Shown: positions 8,840 through 16,271 of the stretch, piece after piece
Layout: each line of letters begins with the position of its first letter
How positions within the stretch are numbered: position 1 is the first letter of the stretch
Assembly (NCBI GenBank): GCA_025936115.1
Contig: JAICTZ010000022.1
Location: forward strand, 48,786-112,785
Length of the DNA stretch: 64,000 nt
DNA from: Polyangiaceae bacterium
GTDB lineage: Bacteria > Myxococcota_A > Polyangia > Polyangiales > Polyangiaceae
Reading direction: 5' to 3'
Made by a program: the position numbers and the translations under genes
Notes under the pieces: model-generated
What the model saw: only the letters and a program-made list of their open reading frames with translations
Told to the model about the DNA's origin: nothing
Databases searched by the model: none

Positions 8840-9682
8840 ATGCGTCCCATCCTCGATAAACACCGGTTCGGTCCCTGGGCCGTGGTCACCGGCTCGTCCT
8901 CCGGCATCGGCAAAGCGATCGCACGGCACCTCGGCTCGAGCGGCATCAACGTCGTCCTCGTCGCCCGCCGCGAGGCAGAGCTCGAACGCGTAGGAGCCGA
9001 GCTCACCCGCGACTTTTCGGTCGATTACCGCGTGGTCCAGGCCGATCTCAGCGCCCCGAGCTTCTTCGACGAGGTCGAGCGGGCGACACGTGAGCTCGAC
9101 GTGGGCCTGATCGTCGGCAATGCCGGCTTCGCGAGCCCGGGCGAGTTCTTGACGCTCGAGCGCGAGGAGCTCTTGCGCGCCGTGCGCCTCAAGGTCGACG
9201 CAAACCTCACGCTGGTTCACCATTTCGGCCGGCGTCTCGTCGCGCGCAAACGCGGCGGCATCCTGCTCGTCTCGTCGATCGGCGGACTTGCCGGCGTGCC
9301 GTACGTCGCGCACACCGCGGGCGTCGAAGCGTACGTCTTGAACCTCGGTGAGGGTCTGCACGTCGAGCTCGAGCCACGCGGTGTCCACGTCACCGTCCTC
9401 ATGCCGGGCCCGACGTTGACCGAGTCGATGGCGAAGATGGGCGTCGATCCGTCCGATATGCCGCTGAAACCGATGTCGGCGGAGCGCTGTGCTGCCGAGG
9501 GGCTGAGCGCACTCGCGCGCAATCGGGCGACTCACGTCGCCGGGCGCGTGAATCGCATCATGGCCAAGCTCATGCCGCGCGCTGTCGCGACCTCGATGAT
9601 GGGCGCAATGATCGGAAAGAAGTTCGCGCACGAATCCTTGGCCAATTCCCGCGGCGCTACGCGCGCGCTGACCGGCAAATGA
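8840..9682 (+). CDS. Short-chain dehydrogenase/reductase-like protein lacking the catalytic YxxxK
   Basis: 280 residues from the ATG at 8840, chosen because AAGGAG lies at 8829-8834. The cofactor site is intact: TGSSSGIGKAIA near the N-terminus, then VGNAGFASP (NAG motif) and LLVSSIGG with the catalytic Ser. Where the family normally has YAATKAYV, this protein reads HTAGVEAYV, so the Tyr is Thr and the Lys is Glu. It may be a binding-only or altered enzyme. It overlaps the DoxX-like gene by ATGA and is probably controlled by the divergent LysR. Confidence 0.85.
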   Translation: MRPILDKHRFGPWAVVTGSSSGIGKAIARHLGSSGINVVLVARREAELERVGAELTRDFSVDYRVVQADLSAPSFFDEVERATRELDVGLIVGNAGFASPGEFLTLEREELLRAVRLKVDANLTLVHHFGRRLVARKRGGILLVSSIGGLAGVPYVAHTAGVEAYVLNLGEGLHVELEPRGVHVTVLMPGPTLTESMAKMGVDPSDMPLKPMSAERCAAEGLSALARNRATHVAGRVNRIMAKLMPRAVATSMMGAMIGKKFAHESLANSRGATRALTGK

Positions 9683-10074
9683 AGCACTCCGCGCTCGCGT
9701 TCTGGCTCCCGACGGGCATCGTCTGCGTCGCGTTCGTCGGCTCGGGTTTCGCGAACCTATTCCACTCGCCGCACATCGCCGCCGACATGGCGCGGCTCGG
9801 TTATCCTCGTTATTTCTCGACCATCCTCGGAGCGTGGAAAGTGCTCGGCGCCGCTGCCGTCGTCGTTCCTCGGCTGCCGCGCCTGAAAGAATGGGCGTAT
9901 GCCGGGATGATCTTCGATCTGAGCGGCGGCGCGATCTCGCGCGCAGTAGCGGGCGACGGAGCGATCGGCATCGCGCCTCCGCTGTTCGTCGCCGCGCTCG
10001 TCGTCACGTCGTGGGCACTGCGCCCTGCGGATCGGGTGCTCGGGTCGATCGTCGCACGAGGAGCGCCTCAGTGA
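9679..10074 (+). CDS. DoxX-like membrane protein
   Basis: 131 residues with four hydrophobic segments: FWLPTGIVCVAFVGSGFANL, a second around TILGAWKVLGAAAVVVP, WAYAGMIFDLSGGAISRA, and PPLFVAALVVTSWALRP. The order and the conserved GY, LG-x-WK and EWAYAG elements fit the DoxX-like/DUF6326-type family of inner-membrane proteins often placed next to oxidoreductases. The ATG overlaps the SDR stop (ATGA), so the two are co-translated. Precise function unknown. Confidence 0.8.
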   Translation: MKHSALAFWLPTGIVCVAFVGSGFANLFHSPHIAADMARLGYPRYFSTILGAWKVLGAAAVVVPRLPRLKEWAYAGMIFDLSGGAISRAVAGDGAIGIAPPLFVAALVVTSWALRPADRVLGSIVARGAPQ

Positions 10075-10199
10075 GCTCGTAAACGCAGGTTCTGACGCGG
10101 TGCGCGGGGCCGTTGGGGGTTCGGCAAGAAAAATCCGAGGGGCGTTTCAGAAAACCCGATGCGTACCGCCACGTACAGGATGTCCCGTTGGAAGCTGCC

Positions 10200-11531
10200 G
10201 TGGTGGCAGCATGCCCTGGGTGCGCGAACGATATGGCTCCACGAGCGAACGGCAGGTTACGCCCTACGAACGGCGCCGCGGGCGCCGGCGAAGACGTCGA
10301 CGCGGGCTGGGAAGAAGCCTCCACGCACCTGACCATTCGGCCCGCGTCGGCACCGATCACGACGGCGCCTCCGCCGGCGAGTGTGTCGCGAAAGGTGGGC
10401 GCGACGCACACGCCGTCACCTTCATTGCCCCCTGTTTCGAGTGTCCCTCGCCCCAAGCCGTCGGGCCGCGCGCCGCGTGCCTTGACCCCACCGGCGTCGT
10501 GGATGGACCGCGCGACGCAATTGCAAGAACGGCTCGGCGTCAGTGATCGACCGAGCAGCAGCGTCCGCAGTTACCCCGCGCCTGCTCGCGAAGAACCCAC
10601 GCTCGTCCGCGAAGAGCCCACACTCGTCCATGAAGAGCCCACACTCGTCCATGAAGAGCCCACACTCGTCCATGAAGAGCCCACGCTCGTCCACGAAGAA
10701 CCCACGCTCGTCCACGAAGAACCCACGCTCGTCCACGAAGAACCCACGCTCGAGTTCCGCACCGAATTCCTGGATGAGGCGGATATCAGCGCGACCGAAG
10801 GCACGCTCGAGGAGCCTGCACCAGACGTCGGCTCGGAACGAGTGCGGGACGACGAGTCATTCGACAACCGTCCGCGCGCAACTTCCCCGGCTCCCAGCGC
10901 GCCGCCCCGCACGAGTGAGCTCGACATCATCCCGGATTTCCGGCGGCGCCAGCTCGGGCCTGCGACGGTCATCGCAGCAATCGGCGCGGCCATCGCCCTC
11001 GTCGCAGTGAGCGTCGGCAGCCATCGATTCCCACCTCGCGTTGAACCCACGTCCGACACGGGCACTCAGCACGTAGCTAAGGAACCTGTCCTGCGGCCAG
11101 CTCCGGAACCTCGCAGCGCGGCGGCCGCAGCGGCAGCAATCACGCCGGTGAACTTAGCGGTCAACGCACGAGACTCTCTGCAGCAGGCACCCGTCGCGAC
11201 GTCGCTCGAGAACAACTCGAACGCAGTCGCAGTCACCATCACCGTCACCGTCACCGTCATCCCGGCGGGCGCCGTCGTGTTTCGCGCCGGTCAAAAGCTC
11301 GGTACCGGCACGGTCCAAGTGAGCGTCGACCATCACGCCAAGCAACGCTTGACCGCGCTGCACGACGGGTACGCGCCCTACAACTTCCCGCTCGACGGTT
11401 CGCGCGACAGCGTCACCGTTCGACTGAAACGTGCGCCGAGGCTGGAGGCGCCCGCGCCCGTCAGCGACTCGCCCGTCGCGGGACCGAGCGAGGGCTCGAG
11501 CGAGGGCGCGGCCGAGACACCAGCCGAGTGA
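10200..11531 (+). CDS. One-TM protein with heptapeptide repeat and PEGA-like C-terminus
   Basis: The frame is open from 10113; a GTG at 10200 preceded by GGAAG gives MVAACPGCANDMAPR, like the truncated zinc-ribbon starts of many myxobacterial membrane proteins (ATG at 10235-frame also possible at 10233). A Pro/Ser/Ala-rich region leads to eight copies of EEPTLVH/R. One TM helix follows (ATVIAAIGAAIALVAVSV). The periplasmic C-terminus has a PEGA-like surface domain (VIPAGAVVFRAGQKLGTGTVQVSV ... HDGYAPY). No enzymatic motif. Likely an envelope-anchored signalling or structural protein; specific role unknown. Confidence 0.6.
   Translation: MVAACPGCANDMAPRANGRLRPTNGAAGAGEDVDAGWEEASTHLTIRPASAPITTAPPPASVSRKVGATHTPSPSLPPVSSVPRPKPSGRAPRALTPPASWMDRATQLQERLGVSDRPSSSVRSYPAPAREEPTLVREEPTLVHEEPTLVHEEPTLVHEEPTLVHEEPTLVHEEPTLVHEEPTLEFRTEFLDEADISATEGTLEEPAPDVGSERVRDDESFDNRPRATSPAPSAPPRTSELDIIPDFRRRQLGPATVIAAIGAAIALVAVSVGSHRFPPRVEPTSDTGTQHVAKEPVLRPAPEPRSAAAAAAAITPVNLAVNARDSLQQAPVATSLENNSNAVAVTITVTVTVIPAGAVVFRAGQKLGTGTVQVSVDHHAKQRLTALHDGYAPYNFPLDGSRDSVTVRLKRAPRLEAPAPVSDSPVAGPSEGSSEGAAETPAE
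10590..10757 (+). repeat. Eight 21-bp in-frame tandem repeats
   Basis: Eight units of 21 bp encode EEPTLV plus H, R or E. Units 2-4 are nearly identical at DNA level (GAAGAGCCCACACTCGTCCAT), units 5-8 share the GAAGAACCCACGCTCG form, and the last unit ends in LEF. The near-identity indicates recent slippage or unequal crossover within the coding sequence. Confidence 0.9.
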
Positions 11532-11683
11532 TCCCGGCTCAGCACGTCGAAGCGCTCACGCTCCACCGCCTCTCCACACAATCCCCACGAGCAGGGGGGC
11601 TGACCACCGGCGCACACTGATGCCGTGCGGTTGACGAGAAAAACCGTCATGCGTAGGAGAGCAAGGTCGAAAAGAGCCGCGGA

Positions 11684-12583
11684 CTAGTCGCAAACCGTGC
11701 CGCTCAGGACCTCCGAACAAGCTCCCAAGTGGCAGTAGCGATCCCCGGGGCCGAACGGCGGTGCGTCCCTCGAGCAATCGGCGTTCGTCTTGCAGCTTCC
11801 CGGGCCCGTGTAGGCGCAAGCGAAGGTCCAGTAGCCGCCGCTGCATTCGTCGATCATCGGCGTGCAGCGTCCGTCACCGTACTCGGTGCAATCGGCATCG
11901 CTATGACACACTGCCGAGATGCAGAAGGCGATGGGCCGCCCCAGGGTACCCTTCGGTACGCAGATCGCGTCGTTCAAACAATCGGAGTCGCTGGTGCACG
12001 CGTCGCTCGTGCACACGTTGAACTCGCTCTGATCGTCGTAGTTGAACGCACGCGTCGAGAAGCAGGAGAGGCCGGCGGTACAGTCGGAGCTGTCGCAGCA
12101 GTCGTCTTGTGACGGATTGGGACTGCACTCGGTGGCTTCGACGGGCGGGGTCTGACAAGTGCGAAATCCGACCGAGAGAGTGATGCAATGGCCGCGGGGG
12201 CAGTCGGCATCGCTAGAGCAATCATCGGGGATGCTCGTGCCGACAGCGCCTGTGAGGCCACTGCCGGCGCTTCCCGCCGTGTCGTCCCCGCCGACTCCAT
12301 CAGCGGCGCGGCCGCCTCCTCCCGGCGTGCCACCCCTGGCGATTCCACCGCTCCCGCCACCGCCGGCCGGCTCCGATTCCACATTCCCCACACCGGCCTC
12401 GTCCGATCCCTGCGAGCCCCGCTTACCGCCCGAGCCACCCGAGCCACCCGAGCCACCCGAGCCACCGCTGCGCGTATCGACGCTCACGATTGGCTTGCGC
12501 TCCTCCTTCCCCGCACACGAAACGAAGAGCGCGACCAATCCGCCGGCCAGCGCGGCCTGCCTTCCCAATCCAGCCCAATTCAC
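11684..12583 (-). CDS. Cys-rich lipoprotein with Gly/Ser linker
   Basis: Start taken at the GTG at 12583, giving a clean lipoprotein signal: MNWAGLGRQAALAGGLVALF ending VSC. A TTG at 12619 is the only longer option. A Gly-Ser repeat region (GGSGGSGGSGG) and further Gly-rich linker follow. The C-terminal half holds repeated Cys modules of the form C-x-SDADC or C-x-TNADC (near CSSDADCPRGHC, CTSDSDCLNDAIC, CHSDADCTEYGDG, CKTNADC), a disulfide-rich pattern common in myxobacterial surface lipoproteins. Ligand unknown. Confidence 0.8.
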   Translation of the reverse strand: MNWAGLGRQAALAGGLVALFVSCAGKEERKPIVSVDTRSGGSGGSGGSGGSGGKRGSQGSDEAGVGNVESEPAGGGGSGGIARGGTPGGGGRAADGVGGDDTAGSAGSGLTGAVGTSIPDDCSSDADCPRGHCITLSVGFRTCQTPPVEATECSPNPSQDDCCDSSDCTAGLSCFSTRAFNYDDQSEFNVCTSDACTSDSDCLNDAICVPKGTLGRPIAFCISAVCHSDADCTEYGDGRCTPMIDECSGGYWTFACAYTGPGSCKTNADCSRDAPPFGPGDRYCHLGACSEVLSGTVCD

Positions 12584-13095
12584 GCGGTCAGCATCGCGCG
12601 ATTCGGCGGCTCCTGGCAACGGGCCCGTTCACGCGACCTCATCGGACGCCTACGCCTACCCCACGAGCAGCAACGGCAAGAGGCACCACGTGCGGAAGAT
12701 CGGTGGCCGCTCGAGTTCGTTCCTACGCCAGCCGAACGCTTGATCTGCCATCGCGCGACATCCATCCCAAGCTTCCCAGTGTCGCTGCGGAAAGAGCGAG
12801 CGCTGAGCAGTTCATGATCTGGGAAATCCGTTCCGCAAGCGCCCGAGCGCCGCGCACGCCGTGATGAAGAGAGCGTTGAGCAACCAGGTCAGGGAATGTT
12901 CAATCTGCACACTAACGCTCAAGCTAACGAGCTTCTACTCACGTAAGCATTTTGCGCCCGACACGGACGAGCGCGCGGACGTCTGCAGATCAATGCATGC
13001 GCGCGCCGAGTGGTGACGCTCATTTCGAGAGTGATGCCTTGGTCTCGTGTGCCAGGTGCCTTAGACTGCACCAGTCGACTGGAGAATTCTTGCAC
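12584..13095. other. Gene-free interval between divergent lipoprotein genes
   Basis: About 510 bp between the starts of two divergent lipoprotein genes. All frames here read as low-quality, Arg-rich translations. A short stem AAGCT-AACG-AGCTT occurs near 12930. No convincing promoter box or RNA gene was identified. Confidence 0.5.
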
Positions 13096-14181
13096 ATGAC
13101 GCAAAACATTCGTCGTAGTTCGCGCGCGCTCGATAACCTGGCATTCGGTATCGCGCTCACGCTATCGGGCGTGGCGGCGTGCAGCTCGGACCCTCCGACG
13201 GGCGTTGACGACGGCAACCGGTCGGGGGCGGGGGGCAGCGATAGCGCAGCGGGGAAAGGCGGAACGAGCCCGAGCGCGGGCGGCATGGCAACGAGCACGG
13301 GTGGCTCGGCTGGCGAGTCGGGCGGACGTGCTTCGGTGAGTGGTGGCGCGCCGTCGGGTGCCGGCGGCATGAAAACGGCGGGCAGCGCAGGCGCCGGTTC
13401 GGGCGGTATTTCGGGCTCTGCGGGCACGCTCGGTGGAGCGGCGGGCACCAGCACCGGCAGTGGCGGCATGACGGCGGGAGGCAGAAGCTCCGGAGGACGC
13501 GACGGCGCGCCCGGCAGTGGCATGGCGGGCATGGCGGCTGGCGGCAGTGCGGGCAGTGGCATGGCGGGCGGCGGCAGCACGGACTGTTCGATGCTCGCGC
13601 TCTGCGAAGACTTCGAAGGTGCGGCGCCGGGCGCGGGCACGAGCCCGTGGAAGGTGACGATGGCGGGCAGTTACAAAGTGGAAGTGGTGACCACGACCGT
13701 TCACGGCGGCACCCACGCGCTCCACATCAGCGCGCCGTCGGCGACGGGCAACGGCTACATCATGACGACGACGAGCTTCCCGGCGACCGACTTTTGGGGT
13801 CGCGCTTACGTGCACATCAAGTCGGCTGCGGGCGGCCACCAATGCTTCATGGCGCTCAACAGCTCGAGCGACCAAGTGCGTATCCTCAACGAGATGGGCT
13901 CGGGCGAATACGCGACGAACCTGAAGTCGAGCGACAAGCTCAACGACTCGAAGACCAAGGTGCCGCAAGACACCTGGTTCTGCTACGAGTGGCACCAGTC
14001 GCCCACGGCGCTCCATGTCTACGCCGACGGCAAGGAGATCACCGACGCCGCGGCGACGTGGTCGATCGCCAGCATCTCCTCCTTGCAAATCGGCGAGATG
14101 CGCTTTCAGTCGGGCACGGGCACCGCCGACGTGTACTACGACGACATCGCGCTCGGGACCTCGCAAATCGGCTGCAACTGA
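13096..14181 (+). CDS. Lipoprotein with concanavalin A-like C-terminal domain
   Basis: Starting at the ATG at 13096 gives a lipoprotein signal (about 24 residues, ending SGVAAC). A linker of roughly 130 residues rich in Gly, Ser, Ala and Thr follows. From about residue 165 there is a globular domain beginning LCEDFEGAAPG and containing DFWGRAYVHIKSA, WFCYEWHQSPTALHVYADGKEI, and a closing DVYYDDIALG. That order is typical of a LamG/concanavalin-like beta-sandwich that binds carbohydrate. It is probably an outer-membrane surface carbohydrate-binding lipoprotein. The longer upstream frame from 12952 was rejected because the signal peptide starts here. Confidence 0.8.
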   Translation: MTQNIRRSSRALDNLAFGIALTLSGVAACSSDPPTGVDDGNRSGAGGSDSAAGKGGTSPSAGGMATSTGGSAGESGGRASVSGGAPSGAGGMKTAGSAGAGSGGISGSAGTLGGAAGTSTGSGGMTAGGRSSGGRDGAPGSGMAGMAAGGSAGSGMAGGGSTDCSMLALCEDFEGAAPGAGTSPWKVTMAGSYKVEVVTTTVHGGTHALHISAPSATGNGYIMTTTSFPATDFWGRAYVHIKSAAGGHQCFMALNSSSDQVRILNEMGSGEYATNLKSSDKLNDSKTKVPQDTWFCYEWHQSPTALHVYADGKEITDAAATWSIASISSLQIGEMRFQSGTGTADVYYDDIALGTSQIGCN

Positions 14182-14253
14182 AGCGTGCTTAAAGACTTAC
14201 GTGCGAGCCGGGCTCGTTCGTCAGAGCGAACTCGTGCTCCGGGGCGGCCGACT

Positions 14254-14764
14254 TCATCGGCGGTAACCGGGGCCTCCTCGAGCCAGGCGCTGCGGTCGGC
14301 ATGAACGCGCCTGCTCGTCGCGCGCCGGCAGCTCCGGCGGCATGGCTTCGAGCTTTGCGTAGATAACCGCGGCCTCGCCGGTCTTCACGACGCCTAGTTT
14401 CCTCGCACTGCGGGCCAAGAGCACGCGTGCAGTCGAAAAACCTATCTGGAGCTCGACGGCGATCTCCTTGCTCGACAGCCCCTTCGCGCGAAGGGCGAGC
14501 GCCTGCCGCTCACGTTCGGAAAGAGTGCTCAAGCTGGGTCGTTCGCAGATCAGGAAATAGCGCCTTCCCTCGCGCGAACGTCGCGACGACGAAGAAGCGC
14601 GGATCCTTGTCCAACGACGAATCGCGACCGCTGTCCCGCATTTCGGTCTTCGGCTGCGTGTACAACAGTGTTGACGCACGCACCACCCCGTTGATTGGCA
14701 ACGCCAGGACTCGAACTGACGCCCGCTGCCAATCGCGGCTCTTTCGGCGGCCATAGGCGACCAC
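14254..14764 (-). pseudogene. Frameshifted LuxR-type HTH regulator
   Basis: The 3' part (14254 to about 14570) encodes a clear LuxR C-terminal HTH: LSTLSERERQALALRAKG, SSKEIAVELQIG, then ARKLGV. The preceding residues EGRRYFLICERP match the linker of this regulator family. Upstream of about 14570 the family-like sequence continues in a different frame (LDKDPRFFVVATFAR), which runs to a stop at 14510. One inserted or deleted base near 14570 would join the two. Either a pseudogene or a sequencing error; the frame containing the HTH is also open upstream but reads as Arg/Ser-rich nonsense. Confidence 0.5.
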
Positions 14765-15100
14765 TCGTGGCGCAACTTGCGCCGACGACGGCTCTTCAAG
14801 CGCGAGTGCACTGGCTCATCGTGAGCCAAGAGCGGTATTAGCCGCGACGCTTCCAGCGCGACGCCGACGAGACCGACAGCGAAATCAGCGTGCCTTCACG
14901 CGCGCGTATCCGAAGGCGGTGACCGGCATGCATTTCGCACCGAGGAGCGCGGTTCGGGCACGGCGCTCCCACCAGAAAGGAACGAAACGGACAAACTCAA
15001 ATTTGCCACGGCTCTGACGATCGCGACCACGCCTCTTCGGGGGACCGGGCCGTCCGAAGAGGCGCTTTTCTCATTACGTCGAGCGCCCGGATGCAGGCGA

Positions 15101-15976
15101 TCAGGGTTGGTCCCACCCGCCGCAATACGTATGAAGGTGCATATTGGTGGTGGTGTTCACGCTGGTCTGCGCCGGCGCGTCGAAACAGATCCAAAACGTA
15201 CAATTTGCCGTCCAAGAGTAGGCTCGCCAGGTTGCCTCGGGCACGTTCCAGTCCCCGCCGGCGCCGCCGATCCCGACGTGGAACGTGCTGGTGCCGCTCG
15301 CTGAGCAAACCATGCCTTTGTAGTCTTGGATGTCGTTCCCGCTGTTTTCCCACGTCGCGCCGTAGTTAAAAAGAAACCAGCTATAAGGCTCGGGGTTTTG
15401 GCATTGTGAGAACGTCGATAGCCAAGCGTAATCGCAACAGCCGTTGCTGCATCCGTCCTGAGATCGAGTATCGATCTGCACGGGCTGAACGGCGGGCGGC
15501 TCGGACAGTCTGACGGCCCCTCTGGACGGCACCGGTTGTTTGAGCAGCGGTGAATTCGGCGCCCCGGTGGTAGTGAGAAGCCGTTCCTGCAGCTGCTCGA
15601 GCGCAGCGGGCACCGGCGCGCCATCTGCGAGCTTGGTCCAGATCGGGACGAGCTCTTCGGGCGCAATTGTTTGATTGCCTGTTACGACCGGCGCCGTGTA
15701 AGCCGCTCCGCTTTCCATGACGAGCCCGGCGGTCCCGAAATCGTAGAACTCCAGGATGTTCCCGTTCTTCAGCGTCAGCGAGGCCACGGGTGTCGGAGTC
15801 GTGGATACGCCGGAGGGACCCGCTGCGTCGGAGGGATCCTGGGCCGCCAGCGTACTATCGTCCGTGCCGGCGCCCTCGATCGCGTCTGGACTCCCAGAAC
15901 ACGCGGACGCCGCCACCGCCAGGCCCAGGAGCCACAATGGCCTTAAATTGCCCCTTTGTTTCCCAATTGAATGCAT
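15101..15976 (-). CDS. Lipoprotein, Cys-rich C-terminal domain
   Basis: 291 residues with signal LWLLGLAVAASAC and lipidated Cys, then SGSPDA. The mature protein has a roughly 60-residue Thr/Ala-rich section, a middle region mentioning LKNGNILEFYDFG, and a C-terminal domain rich in Cys, Trp and Tyr (CSNGCCDYAWLSTFSQC, NCTFWICFDAP). The Cys clusters suggest disulfides and an extracytoplasmic fold. No family recognised. A palindrome at 16101-16120 lies about 125 bp upstream of the ATG. Confidence 0.75.
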   Translation of the reverse strand: MHSIGKQRGNLRPLWLLGLAVAASACSGSPDAIEGAGTDDSTLAAQDPSDAAGPSGVSTTPTPVASLTLKNGNILEFYDFGTAGLVMESGAAYTAPVVTGNQTIAPEELVPIWTKLADGAPVPAALEQLQERLLTTTGAPNSPLLKQPVPSRGAVRLSEPPAVQPVQIDTRSQDGCSNGCCDYAWLSTFSQCQNPEPYSWFLFNYGATWENSGNDIQDYKGMVCSASGTSTFHVGIGGAGGDWNVPEATWRAYSWTANCTFWICFDAPAQTSVNTTTNMHLHTYCGGWDQP

Positions 15977-16100
15977 GTGAACGACCTCCCTTTCGAGAAC
16001 GGAATGCCAACGAGAACGGCACGCAAAAGCATGCCGCTCGAGTGCGCGATGGCGCCGCTGATCTCTAGGCCGTTCACAGATTGAGCACCATCAAGAAAGT

Positions 16101-16120
16101 GTTTACAAAGAATTGTAAAC
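16101..16120. promoter_or_regulatory. 8-bp inverted repeat GTTTACAA-N4-TTGTAAAC
   Basis: Perfect inverted repeat with a 4-nt AGAA spacer in an AT-rich patch, in the 295-bp gap upstream of the minus-strand lipoprotein gene. It resembles a dimeric repressor operator. No gene for the regulator is visible next to it. Confidence 0.45.
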
Positions 16121-16271
16121 GCGCGACCGGGACCGAAGTGCCACGGCGACTTCCGCCGCAGTCGAGCCCGTGGCCGCGCCGGCAGTACCCTGTAATGATT
16201 TCTACGCTATTAGCGCCGGGAACGAACAGCGAGCTGCCGCCGAATGGCATTGAACGTCGATATTTTGCATC

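Noticed and set aside
8255..9631. 458-residue minus-strand frame opposite the SDR gene
   Set aside because: Shadow of the SDR and LysR genes; His/Arg-rich with no family pattern.
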